Shown here: positions 36,902 through 49,200 of the stretch, one piece after another
Numbering within the stretch: the stretch's first letter is position 1
Layout: each line of letters begins with the position of its first letter
Source of the DNA: Theobroma cacao
Lineage: Eukaryota > Streptophyta > Magnoliopsida > Malvales > Malvaceae
Length of the DNA: 64,000 nt
Direction: 5' to 3'
NCBI RefSeq assembly: GCF_000208745.1
Contig: NC_030853.1
Location: forward strand, 27,569,275 to 27,633,274
Translations under genes and position numbers: made by a program
Notes under the pieces: generated by a model
Databases searched by the model: none
The model's input: only the letters and a program-made list of their open reading frames with translations
Told to the model about the DNA's origin: nothing

Positions 36902-37032
36902 TAATGAGCTGATAAACTGATAACGTTCAATTAAAAGCCAATAGAATTTTCCAAGAACTAAAGGTGGATAATGAGCTGATAAACTGATAACGTTCAATTA
37001 AAAGCCAATAGAATTTTCCAAGAACTAAAGGT
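36902..37032. repeat. 64-bp tandem duplication upstream of carboxylesterase 1
   Basis: 36902-36965 and 36969-37032 are identical as far as I can read and are separated by three bases. Each starts TAATGAGCTGATAAACTG. They lie between the gene's ATG and a weak TATA-like motif (minus-strand TTAAATAG near 37046-37053), so they are probably in the 5' leader or core promoter. Confidence 0.93.
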
Positions 37033-37764
37033 CGATTTTGGCTGCGTCTATTTAAGTCTGATGGCGCCTGCCATTCACACGTTATAGGGAGGAGGTTACC
37101 TGCTTTGACCTGAATCCAGGGTGCTTTTGCTTTTGTTTAGGGTAATCATAATCAGGATATATATATGTAAAAGTAAATAATTTAGGCAAACAAATAACAT
37201 CAAAACATTCCTTCATTGGAGAAGAAAGGAGAAAGAATGCTCAACAGTGGAATTAATCATTGTTGTAAGGTATGGGTATCATATTTGGAGTTCTTTTCCT
37301 TTCCTTTTGTTTATATTGACTACGAGTTGACAATTCTCTTTGTTAAAATATGTGTTTCAACCATTCATTAGTAAAACTACTTTTGCTTTTTAAATATAAT
37401 TCAAAATTTGCCCTTTGTCTTGTTTTTTTTACGGTTGACATACTCTTCAAAAATCTTCATCACTCATACTTGGCCAGGTTGTCCCTGGTCTTCCCATCCT
37501 GGAATTTTTCTGTCTGCTGCTGTTATGGGCTGTTATGGGCTGTCATGGCGACCCACTACTGTATCTTGCAGTTATAAATAAAATCTTATCTTTGGCTGAG
37601 AAAAAAAATGAAATTGGAACACGTTATGTATAAGAAAATTTGTAGACGAACTCATATATATGCAACCAAGTACTATATATATGGAGGGTACGATTTGAAT
37701 ATAGATTTGACCAGAAAAGATTTCAGCCAACCGATAGTGTTGAAGACAACAGATAGTAACAGTT

Positions 37765-38105
37765 AATGTCTCCTAGAAACGAACCCCTAACAAGAAATGA
37801 AGCCAATCTTTTGATCATAAACTCAGCATTCTCGATAATTAGGGTTCAATACATGAAAAGCATGATCCTCTCCTTCCCATCCTCTTTCTTTAATTGCTTC
37901 ACAATACAAATCCCTCTGATAATCCTCAATAGATCCTTCCCAGCAACACAAACTAGTAACTTTGAACACCCAAACCCCGCCAGGCTTGGCTCTCCAGGGC
38001 CAACAGGATTGATCATCACATTGTCAATGCCCCACCAGTGGCTTCCAAATCTAGGCTGCAGAATGTTTCTCATCATCATCTGCACTGGGTTCAGACCCGA
38101 TGAAT
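37765..38105 (-). pseudogene. Decayed carboxylesterase copy
   Basis: Remnant of the C-terminal third of a CXE gene between the two intact copies. Reading from 38105 downward, one frame resembles the FWGSEP region. The next frame gives DNVMINPVGPGEPSLAG and GCSKLLVCVAGKDLLR, clearly like both neighbours. After a frameshift near 37917 comes DLYCEAIKERGW. That joins EGEDHAFHVLN directly, without the roughly ten residues that separate these in the intact genes. A TGA and a further frame change precede MIKRLASFLV. The N-terminal two thirds, including the catalytic serine, are absent. The copy cannot make an active enzyme. I describe the fragments only and do not reconstruct a product. Confidence 0.88.
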
Positions 38106-39587
38106 ATTTTAGCAAAACCAAATTAATAAATAACTCATACCAATAGATTATGTCACTATTTACTCAATTTTGTAAAAAGCAAAACCCACAAAAACTAAAA
38201 ATTAATGTTTTAAAAAAGTAACCCCTATACCAATAGATTTCCAAATAAATGAGAAACGATTTAACTGCTACTAATTTCTTCAAAGGCATAAATTTTAGAT
38301 TATGAAATTCACTTCTAATTTCCTAGTTTAAACCAAATTCTCTCTTTTGTTTATTTTATCTTTCTCCTCATTTTGATTTTTTTATTTAATTTTTCATTTT
38401 AAAAATTTTTACTAGATAACTTGGCGTAGCCCACCCCTTTTAAAAAAAAAAAAAAAAAAAACCTTTGTCTTGATGAATAATTCAGTCTTTGGAACTTTAT
38501 TTGTTTAAGATTTGAACTCAATAATTGGACATAATTCAGTCAAATCGACGCCATCAACTTGAATTATGTATACTTTTGGATAAGAAGTGACCAATTGTTA
38601 AATGTTAACAATTTTGCTTGAGATAAAACACATATTTTATTCTAAAATATTTTTTTATTCTTAATTAATATAATTCGAAGGAGAAGTCAACTTGAGTTAT
38701 TACCCTTTATTTTATTAAATTTCTTTTTTTATTAAAAAACTAAATGGATTAGTTCTTCAAAATAATATCTAATTCAATGATTGAATTAAGAGCATTAGAA
38801 TGGTTCAAAAAATTTGAGGTGTAATGCGGGATATTGGTCAATATATGGTAGACTTCTCCATTGCTCTTTCAGCAAAAGTTAATGCATATAGTTGTTGGAC
38901 TCTCACCTCATCGATAATCCATGCCGCCATGCAAACGCAGCTTGACTTTTACCAAAAAAAAAAAAGTGATAGTCTAAGTCAACTTTCTGTATAATTTAAA
39001 TTAATTACGCATGTAATGATGACACGTTGACGGCTATAGTACGAAATAGCTTTCTCTTAAATTTTGATTTATTGTATATATTCAATTTACATGCTGCTGG
39101 TAAATACATGTAAGATGAAGATATACTGTGCGCTCCCTTGAAAAGGGTAGGCTTCGTCATTAATTAAATCGTTTACTTGGCAAAAATTGGGATAACCCTT
39201 GTTTTTTCTTTGTATACCGAAGATAAAAAAGGCATTTCCACTTTCCCTGTTGGAAGTTTGGTGTGGTGTGTCCATTAAGCTCTATTCTTTCTCTGTTTGC
39301 TCCTACTTCACATTTTTCTGCATAAATTCTAAGTGATTGCGTTTAAGCACCAAATCACAATCAAGCAAACTAAGAAAGACGTTAAGTTCTTGCGCTTTAG
39401 ATGTATGGTTGATCCTGCACAATGAGATATAGGGGGTATCTGGTTCAATATATTTTATTGCTGCAGGTAACAGTTGACATCGAAGTCCAGTTAAGCATGA
39501 AACATATTTTTTTGAGAAAAAGAAAAGAAAAGATAAAGGAAATAAGAGCATATCATAAAGAGCATAACTGAATTGAATTGGTTCTTC
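38106..39587. other. AT-rich spacer in the carboxylesterase array
   Basis: No ORF of interest. A run of A (about 18) lies near 38443-38460. The right end is the 3' flank of carboxylesterase 2. Confidence 0.5.
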
Positions 39588-40562
39588 CTAGACAAGGAAA
39601 GAAGCCAGGCGTTTGATCAGTTTCTTAGCATTCTCAGACTCATAATTTAGAATCTGAAAAGCATGATCTTCTCTTTCAACTTGGACCAACACCAATTCTC
39701 CTTTCCACCCACTTTCCTTCACTGCATTATAGTAGAAGATCCCTCTATCCCTCAGCGCATCCTTTTCAGCAACACTAACAAGCAACCTGGAACATCCAAG
39801 TCCTGCCAAGCTTGGAGCCCCTGGACTCACCGGGTTGATCATCGGATTATCAATGCCTCCAGGAGCCTCTGGATAAATCAAGTGCCATATCGTGTACATG
39901 GCGCACTTCTCTCGTTTGTCAATACTCTTAGGCTCAGAACCAACCGGCTTTGAACCCCAGAAATAAGGGTGTGTTACAAAAGCTCCTGTTATTTTAACAC
40001 CACCATTCAAGGCCTCTGAGCCAGCTCTCATCAGTATATTGTGAGCAAGGTTAGCTCCGGCGCTGTCACCAGCAACATAAACTCGATCAAAATCAACATA
40101 GGTGGATAACCAAGGTTCCTTGTTATCTACCCCACAATCAACAGAATGAGAAACAACCCATTGTAGACCAGCCCAGCAGTCGTCATAAGCAATGGGGAGA
40201 GGATGTTCAGGGGCTAGCCTGTACTCGATCGAAATAACAACTACTTTGGCATAATAAGCTAAGCTGTTCATATACTTGGTTTCAACAAATGAGAAAGCGG
40301 ACTCAAAGCAAAAGCCTCCACCATGGAAGTAGACTAAGAGGGGAACTTTTTGGTGTTGTTCAACCTGCTTTGGTAGGTAAATCCTAGCTGAGATAGGAGG
40401 GTTGTCTGAAATAGTGATGTCTTTTGATGAGACTCCAGTTTCCGGGTCTTCGGTTGATGGTGGCACGTTGGGAGAGCCAGCCAGTCGCTCAACCGAACCA
40501 CCTTTGTAAATCCGGATGAAAGGGAGAATCTCGATGGCGACTTCCTTATCGAGGGAATCCAT
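39588..40562 (-). CDS. Plant carboxylesterase (CXE family), copy 2
   Basis: Intronless CXE-family alpha/beta-hydrolase of 324 aa, the other intact member of the array and clearly a paralogue of copy 1 along its whole length. It has the standard oxyanion motif HGGGF (80-84), the nucleophile GDSAG (Ser167), the acid in EKDALRD (Asp268) and the base in EDHAF (His300). There is no signal peptide, so it is probably cytosolic. It differs from copy 1 by a short insertion near 207-216 (GSKPVGSEP) and by HGGGF in place of HAGGF. A TATA box lies about 120 bases upstream. Likely roles in this family are hydrolysis of small aromatic or xenobiotic esters; GID1-type hormone reception is excluded because the catalytic His is present. 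Confidence 0.93.
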   Translation of the reverse strand: MDSLDKEVAIEILPFIRIYKGGSVERLAGSPNVPPSTEDPETGVSSKDITISDNPPISARIYLPKQVEQHQKVPLLVYFHGGGFCFESAFSFVETKYMNSLAYYAKVVVISIEYRLAPEHPLPIAYDDCWAGLQWVVSHSVDCGVDNKEPWLSTYVDFDRVYVAGDSAGANLAHNILMRAGSEALNGGVKITGAFVTHPYFWGSKPVGSEPKSIDKREKCAMYTIWHLIYPEAPGGIDNPMINPVSPGAPSLAGLGCSRLLVSVAEKDALRDRGIFYYNAVKESGWKGELVLVQVEREDHAFQILNYESENAKKLIKRLASFLV

Positions 40563-40682
40563 ATAGAAAGTGAGGTTTGAAGTGGTTAAAGGTGGGTACC
40601 AAGTTCAATAAAAGAGAAAAATTTTGCAAATTTTTTGTGAATGGTTTTGGTGGAATGAAAGAACCCTCATCGTGGTAGACAA

Positions 40683-40690
40683 TTTATACA
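40683..40690 (-). promoter_or_regulatory. TATA box of carboxylesterase 2
   Basis: Minus-strand TATAAATT about 120 bases before the start codon at 40562, a suitable distance for a short leader. Confidence 0.5.
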
Positions 40691-41176
40691 GCATGTGGGA
40701 AAACAGCTTGCATTTAGGAAGCCAAAATTGACCTTTGAATAAATCTATGCCATCGATCTCTTGTGAAGATACGTTTTAGCCATTTATGCCTGTAGAATGT
40801 TTAATCAATGTCTATCCCAACCTTATCGATGGAAACCTGTCTCTGGAAGAAAGCTCGTCGGTGACATAATAAGTTCCAAATAATTTTTCCACTTTACAAT
40901 TTTATAATTTTAGCCTTATAAATTTTAAATTTCTAATATAATACTCTTATAAATAATGCCTTTGCCCCAAATGCAAAATCCTAATTGCGTCAACTCCAAC
41001 GCACTAATTCTAAATTTCACTGAGTACCAAGAAAAATCTTTTCCCACATCACAATGTGGTGCCATATTACTAAGAGTCCACACAAAAAAAAAACTATAAT
41101 TAATAAAAAATTACACTTTTTAAATGATAAAAGTAAAAATTGTTATTTTGATAAACTTTGAGGAATATTTAAGTTA

Positions 41177-41706
41177 ATTGCTTTTATTAGTTTCGCGGGG
41201 TTAGCCGTCAGGAGGATATATTGAATGTCTTTTAAGTAGTAGAGAGGCCGAAGATATTTTTATTTTTCTTCTTTGAACGGCTACGTGAAGGACTCAAGCT
41301 TCACGTTTGATCGTTTCTCTTTGTTGCTTTTTGACTTTTGTTTGGCTGAGACGGTTTGGCTTATGAGCCAAGGTCTGTGATATGAGGCTCTGAGTTTTTG
41401 ATCAGATTGCAAGCTTGCTGGTTCTCCTATCAGGAATGATTTCTGCACAGGGAGGCTTGGGGTATACTTGTTGTGGCTACTTGCTGTTTTTGATCTTGGT
41501 TTTTTGTATATTGACGATGGGGGTTTTTACGGGGTTCTTTGTAAGCTGGCTTTCTTTAGGCAAGATGACAAGATTTTGAGATGATATGCTGATCAAGGCA
41601 TAGCATCTTAAAATCATGTGCTCTTTTGTTTTCCAGGGAACCTATTCCTGGTTTCTGATAATGAAATCCACTTAATTTTTTATTTTAAAAAAATTGTTTT
41701 TATTAG
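41177..41706 (+). mobile_element. Short LINE-like retroposon with target-site duplications
   Basis: The insert (41191-41692, about 502 bases) ends in TTTTATTTTAAAAAA after a hairpin (CCAGG..CCTGG near 41634-41652) and ATAATGAAAT, which resembles plant LINE 3' ends. It is flanked by ATTGCTTTTATTAG (41177-41190) and ATTGTTTTTATTAG (41693-41706), one mismatch in 14. It has higher GC than its surroundings and no ORF, so it is a 5'-truncated copy. The neighbouring repeat at 42215 onward shows the same target region uninterrupted. Confidence 0.65.
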
Positions 41707-41965
41707 CATTTATTACGTTGGCACTTACTTGCCAAACTATAGGTATAAAAAGCAATTGGACGAAAAATTTGACACATGATAAGCTGTTTGAAAATACAAA
41801 AAAGTAATTATAAATAATAAAAAAAATTATTTGACACAAGAAAGACAACTTATGTTGTTATTTAATAAATCTTAATTTAGTAAGAGCTTTAAATTAATTT
41901 GCATTTATTCTTAATCTTGAAATTCAAACCAAGTAACACAATCACATCTCATTTTCTACAAAGAT
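41707..41965 (+). repeat. Dispersed repeat, copy A
   Basis: Begins CATTTATTACGTTGGCACTT and stays alignable with copy B (42228-42492) over about 260 bases, with scattered mismatches and small gaps. Its left part was split by the retroposon. Confidence 0.75.
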
Positions 41966-42213
41966 CGTGACTGATATATAAATCTATATGATATAACCCA
42001 CTAGATCCAAGTAAGCCTAATTTAATAATAGATGGACTAGTCATCCATCACATTCACATATTAATTTATCATCAACTATAAATATGCATTTAATTCATTA
42101 ATATCATCACATTATGAAACTTTTCAACATAAAATGTGATTTCTATCATGTTTTATGCAAGTACTTACATATTAAAATCAACTGTAATTTGACATGCATC
42201 CCATGCCTTTATT

Positions 42214-42492
42214 GCTTTTATTAACATTTATTAGGTCGGCACTTTTTTGCCAAACTATACGTATAAAAAGTAATTAGACCTAATGGAAATTTTAATGGAC
42301 ACATGAAAAGCAGTTTAGAAACCTAAAAAAGTAATTATAACTAGTGAAAAATTTAATTGACACATGAAAGACAGTTTATATTGCTATTTAATCTAAATTT
42401 AGCAAAAATTTTAAATTAATGTGCAGTTACTCCTAACCTTGAATTTCCAGCTAAGTAAAACACATCATCCGACTACAAGAAAATTCTGAGAC
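42214..42492 (+). repeat. Dispersed repeat, copy B (empty site)
   Basis: Begins ATTGCTTTTATTAAC, then ATTTATTAGGTCGGCACTT, matching the two flanks of the retroposon in copy A joined without it. The copies are about 520 bases apart. Sequence left of the retroposon (about 41060-41190) is echoed at about 42715-42815, so the repeat family is rearranged here. I do not recognise the family. Confidence 0.7.
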
Positions 42493-43289
42493 CTTTATAT
42501 GAAAAATTGAAATGCATGAAAGCAAGTCAAATAATAGAGCTGGAGTGATTCTTTATCTTCTTTATATAAAATATAGAATTGCCATTTCCGACATACTAAA
42601 ATTCTAATTTTTATTCCATACCAATTTTTTTTTTACAATTTTTATATTAGTTATTGCATTTTAATAGGAGTCTGACCAAAAGTAACCTAAAGGATTGAAT
42701 CAATGCCTTAATTTTACTAAAGAGTCTACAAAAAAAGAACAATTAAACTTTTTCAACAATAAGGTAAGATTATTAATTTAATAAACTTTTAAAGTATTTA
42801 AATCAATCACTTTTCATACTAAAGTTTGGAATTTAAATGAAGATAGACAACTGGTCGTACTTGTATGGAAGCACTACTAGATTCATTGGTCTTTTCAAGC
42901 ATTCTTCAACTTTTACACAGGAAAATCAAGCGTTCACCAAGAAACTTGTAACTGCTCATTTGAACAAGCATTTTCTTAGGCCAAAAGAGAAAAAAAAAAA
43001 GTACAAGCATTTTCAATGAATGCCAACTTTGTAAGTAGTTGGAATACATTTAAATCTAATAACCAACACAGTCCACGAAGATCAAAAGTGGAGGCCAAAA
43101 GACAATGAATTAAAGAAGAAACCTTATAGCTTTTTCTACAAGCAACGGTAACTCTGGCATCAGTAATGATTATGAACCACGCTACAAAGAACCAATTAGA
43201 ACCTTCCATCGGCTCCACAACATCAAAGAAGATCTGCTACTTTCTGTACAACGTATCTAGTTAGAGATCAGGAGTTAAAAACCAGCCTT

Positions 43290-46200
43290 CTATAGCCGAA
43301 GGTTATGTGGGTTAGGTTTTGTAAGTGCTTTGGCAAAGTAATTGCGGATCTCCGGAATTATGCGCTGGATTAGATGCAAGTGCCTGCAGTTACACACCAT
43401 GTGCACAAACTTTTCAGCAGTTGAGATAAATTTTAATCCTGCAACTAATATTAGTGAAGACGAAAGCAAGCTACATCATGAAAATGCCGCAGACAAGCAG
43501 GAAGATGAAAGCATGCTACATCATGAAAATACCGCAGACAAGCAGGTACACAACTACCCAAAAAGGGCATTGGAATATACGACAAATAACACTACGTGAT
43601 GTTTGACATACTGTTAAATTCCTAAAGAAAAGCCTAGTTGTGGAAGTTGATTCAAGTACATACCCAGGTCTTGTGCTCAATTTATCGAAATTCTCCAAGA
43701 TAAACAAAATGCAAGTGTGCCTCAATGATATAGCATGGAAGGCTTCTGAGAGTTCATACATGCTTGAAACATTTTCCAGCGATATATCCTTGAATGAAAA
43801 CAGAAAAAAGTATCAGATGTCAAGTTTCAATTTTAAAGCAGCAAAAGGATTCAAAGATCTCCAGACAACCCTTTTGGCTTACCTGTGCAATGGTATACTC
43901 GCAGAGTCGCTTAAGTCCCTCCAAAAGATATTGGTCAGCTGCTCTAAGCAGATCTTGAGCAATATCCAATGTAACATCTACTGATCCGGTGTATATAAAT
44001 CTGTACAAGAATGAAATCAAGTAAATTATTGATGCTCGAAAAGGAAGGGACTGTGGGGAAGGGATTGACAAAGAATTTGTAATACCTCATCATCAACTCA
44101 AAAACCTCCCATCTAATGTTTGGAATTTCAATATCCCTTGCATCTTTTTCCTGCAGCACATGCCATGAAGACTTTAAGAATGAATATCATGTAGATACAA
44201 AACATTGTTTCCATCCTGTAGGGACTGCTATAGGTTTAAGATTAAAGCTAAACTAAGAATAAGAGTAGTAGCTACTTTCAAAAAGAATAAAATAAGGCTA
44301 ACAGTTACAAGTGAAAAGCCTAAGCTTGCAAAAAGAGATGAGTTTAGTGCATTTCCAAGACCATCAGAAATAAAGGATCATATCTCATATCAGCTGGAAG
44401 ACAAAGCATAAAATGTAGACTCTCCCCGTTGTTAGAATGATACTTGAACAATAACTCCCATCCCAACACCCAGGGTGAAGGGATTTCTTGGCCACTCTTG
44501 GGAAGAGGAGGAATGACCAACTGAGACATTAACATGCCGCAAAAGTGAACTCACCCGATAACCACCATCAAACATAGCACGAAATGCATCGGAAGAAGCA
44601 AGCAGGCAGATTCTGTGAGCATAGAACCGTCTACCTGCAGAAGAAAAGCAAGACAGGGTCTTAATTACAACAAAATCTATATTTTGACCCTCACCAAATG
44701 TTTCTCCATATCAAGTATTAGAGCTTTAAGTAATCAGATCAGATAACAACCTTCAACTAGGAACGTAACATCAGATAATGTAGCATTGTTCACATACTGC
44801 TCCCCCAAATAGACCTGCATTAAAGTTGTATGTTATAAGAGGCACTTAAAATAGAACTTTCAAAAGTATAAACTATTCTCATACCTCATAACCAGTTACG
44901 AGAATGCTATAATCTACTCATGCAATTTGAAATGATTATATGAACACACATCCGTACATATATCAGACTCTGGAGCAAAAATAATGATATCTATAAATAA
45001 GTTCTCATAATCCAGATTGGAGGTTTTTCATTCGGTTCCTGAATACATTTGGAAAAGCATAACAGAAAGAAGAAAGAAAGTTGACAATTCTGCAATTTCC
45101 TTGTTCTTTCCATCAATCTGTCCAAAACTGGAAAAGTACTTGCTTTTATTTTGACAAACTTTCTTTTTTCTTTCTTTTGGTTTAGAAATTTGTCCTAATT
45201 ACCAAATCAGCTCCTATTTCAAGGTCTTCAAATTAAACACATACTTCAAGAAGATATACTACCGAGGGATATGAATGTAATTACAATTCAAAAAAGAATG
45301 AAAAGATATATATTTTAATATACGCCCAAAAGTTGGCCAAATCATGTGAACTATGCATTAGCTTTCCTATATTTGGTATCCAAACAGTTGGCATGTGATT
45401 TTGACATCTTATATTTGTTGTTCGTTGACTTGCACTTCGCATTACCAAAGTGTGCTCCACAAACATAATAATCCGAACATGTTCCATAAGATAGGAATTT
45501 ATAGCTGTTCAGTTTTTCACAAATTTCTATTCCTCTGACTAAATAGCATAATAACCAAAGGATCCTACAACTTCGTGATAGGAAATCTTCCATTAAGGTC
45601 CCATATTGACTGCAATGAGGTATTCTCCTATAGCAGATACTTTGTGAAATCTCCATCATTCTCAAATATTTGGTTGGGTGCAACAGCCATCCAGTCAGCC
45701 TAGTTCTATACCACTGTCAACTTTACATTTTGATATGAAATCAAACATGGTCATAAATCTAGCCTTACCATAATCATGGAACATGATATAACAATACACA
45801 AACATGATACATCAATTCAAATTTAGGATTTCAGGCACTGGAAAGGCATGGAATTAGACTAACCAGCCTGTTACAAACTCACCTGTGGTGTTGGAGAAGG
45901 GGGAGCTGCATCCATAGGAGAAAGACTCATAGCTTTGTTGGCCAACTTGTACAGAGCAACAGCACCATCAAGTTGCTGCTTAGGACTTGTAGAACCAAGA
46001 AGCCCAAGAAGCAGCTCAAGTCCTGCAAGAAAATACAGCACAATCAGCCTCTCAAAGCAGACCAAACATTTGTGCTCCACTCATGCAATACCCTAATTTA
46101 AATTGCATGGAATTAAGAATATGACTGATATTTGGGATAACTGAAGAAGGGGTGAAGAATATGGACCATTGTTATCAATGAATATAGTTCTCTGATCCTC

Positions 46201-49200
46201 TGGGGAACAAAGATGAGCAAGAGCCAAAGCCACTCGTCGTTGGACTGGCTTCTCAGCTACACGCATCAGATACAGCAAATGGTTCAAAACCTACAAAAGG
46301 TAATTAAAACCAAAATCTCAGAAATTATACACAAATTTAATGAGACCTAATCCTTAAAGAGCACTGAAGAGATAGGTCTTTCTGCAGTCCAAACAGCAAA
46401 ATATGATAAATAAATGTATAACAGTAAAGGGTAGTAAATAAGAACGAAAATGCTTACCCGCCCATGAATCTTCTCCTCCAGTCTTTTCAGTGTCTTGGCA
46501 ACACAGTCTTTTGTTGCCTGAAAGTACCATTACCAATAGTAAATCAGTTAAGGAGAAAATACAACAAGAGCTGGAAAACTTTTGAGGTTCTTATGCATAT
46601 CATGCCGCAATAAAGAAACTAGTAGCATCAAAACTAAGGGGAGAGCAAGAGGTAAAATCTGAAAGGATTAACATACTTGAACAATAAACTCTCCATCTTG
46701 CAGCCGTTGGACCCCACCCACCATAATAAAATCAGATACGTTATCCTATTGGAGAGAAGAATATATTAACACCGTGTTACAGGACAACAAAAAATAAATT
46801 CAAGCACTTTCCCAGGTTCACAATGATCACATGCTACCATACCTCATTATCTGCAAGACCATAAAGAGCAAATGCAGCATTGTGTTGCAAAGATCCATTC
46901 TTTGAATCTAGAAGTTTCAACAAAGGCACCAAACCACCATTATGTGCAATACCAGCTTGGTTGTGTGTGTCCTGAAATCAGAATTACCTTTCAGTGACAT
47001 AGAACTATCTACTAGTTCCAGCACATGAAGACAGGAAACTTAGTTGACAGTATCAAGTTTCACAGCAACATAAGAAAACAATCACTGGAGATTTTATAAC
47101 TACACATGTTGAAAATGTGAGTAGCAAAGCCCTTGCAATGTGTAACAGAAACAAAAAGATTGAGCTCAAGAGAAACTCGTATCCATTCAATGCTGTGGAG
47201 CAAAGACTCTTAAAATATCAGGCAGAAAATATGATATGCCAACAGACATGCCAAAATGTTGAGAGATGAGTTGAGAGTCTCAAGTTTTGCAGTAACATAA
47301 GACAACAATTACTGGAGATTTTATAACTACACATGTTGAAAATGTGAATAGCAAAGCCCTTGTAATGTGTAACGAAAACAAAAAGATTGAGCTCCAGAGA
47401 AACTTGTATCCATTCAGTGCTGTGGAGCAAAGACTCTTAAGACATCAGGCAGAAAATTTGATATGCCAACAGACATGCTGAAAAGTTGAGAGACGAGAAA
47501 CATAAAAGAGTGGAAAACAAGGGATACAGAAGGGTAGATTCCAATATAAGGCCACGTTAATCACATGAGATATAACAATTGCAAAACCAAGTGAACAACA
47601 AACAATCGGATTGATGGAACAAGTTTTGTGTAATTTAGTTCACAAACTGGCTGAAATTCATTAAGTATAATTCAACTTCAAATGATACTCAAAATGATGC
47701 AAAAATTTAATGTAAAGACAAGTAAACTCATTATTCTGTCATAAATATCTCAGCAAAAGTAAAACCATCCACAAGCTTGAAGACAAGCCATTATGCATTG
47801 TTCACAGCATTAACAAAACCTTGAAATTGTACAACTAAGAAAAATAAAAATAATAACCTGTGCCAACCTCCCCAAAGCAAAGGCTGACATCTCTTTCAGC
47901 TGTACATCTGGAGAGTGAAGCATATCGATCAACGGTCTGACAGCACCCCTTTGTACGATATGAACCTGCAATATGTCAGCAGTATATGTCAAAACAATAA
48001 ACAATGAAAATTAAGATAAAGTGAAATGATAAGTGGTAAAGCATAGAGACCAGAGCTCCTCTTATTCCATTACAAGGACAAAGGAAATGATACAAAAAGC
48101 TAATTCATTCAAAATATTAGGACAATAATTTCAGAGCCAATCATTGTTTTTTCTTCCTGCGTCCCCTAAATAGACAAATAGAGCCAGGAAGAAGTCTCTT
48201 AAGCCTAGTGAACTATAAAGAGAGAAGAAAGTAATTACCTTGCAATCGGAATCCGTTGCAGCAAATTGTCCAAGTAATAAAGCTGCCTCCCTTTGGCTCT
48301 CTGAGCAGCAGGAGCTGTTTTCCAATGAAACAAATAAATTAATAAAAGTGGAGAACTCTGGATAGACTGCAGACTGCAGTTCAAAATAACAGCCCAAGTG
48401 TAACACAATTAAGAACACTGCTAAACCAAGTAAAAGAAATATCAAAACAAATTGAAGCATACGTAAGCAAGCCAATGACAGGTTGCAAAGCCCCAGCAGC
48501 AAGAACTTCTTTTTTTATGTTCGGTGATGAATGCACCAAATTGCCAATCACACCAACCTACAATCCATAGGGCAAAAGAGTTTGATTCTACAGCTGGCAT
48601 AAAAAATAAAAAGAACTTAAACCTAGTGGACAGTGGCAAAATAATTAACTTGTGCTGCAATAACATCCTACCGCTTCATAGTGTATAGCAGCATCCTCTG
48701 ATCGTAGCATGAGAATAAGAGAAGGAAGAGCGTTGCATTCAACAATCTGCAAAGTCAAAGCATTCACTCTATTGACTAGCACAGAAGGCAATTTTATCCA
48801 ATCAACTTCCAAAGGCAAGTCTGTTACCTGATTCTTGTTTTCATCATTTTTGAATGCTAGGGTTCGCAATGCCCCAGCAGCTGCTCTCTGCACCTTTGTA
48901 TCAGTAAAATCAAGCAACTCAACAAGAGGTGGAATCCCACCTTCCATTCTGTCAAATTAATCCTGATAGTGATTAAAAAGCCACAGAGCTAAAAATCTAA
49001 CTTGAATGAAAAACTGCACAATTTTAGCACCTGACACGGGTTTTAATGCTGCTATTCTCATGAGCAAGGTTGGTGATAGCATCTGCCGCTCTTCTAATGA
49101 CACTAATCACAGCACGAGAAGTAGAACCATCCTTGTGCCGCCTCAACAAATTCACAAGATGTGATAAGGCCCCAGAATCAACTATAAGTTGCTGATGTTC

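Noticed and set aside
36785..36997. N-terminal extension of carboxylesterase 1
   Set aside because: It has no family similarity, and copy 2 starts at the equivalent of the methionine at 36784.
37350..37610. Possible second retroposon (AATAAA followed by an A run)
   Set aside because: I could not find flanking duplications or a left end, and similarity to the 41.2 kb insert is not evident.
43342..43599. Plus-strand ORF with an HENAADKQ-type repeat
   Set aside because: It lies antisense in intron 18 and exon 19 of ARIA; the repeat is explained by a 45-base duplication.
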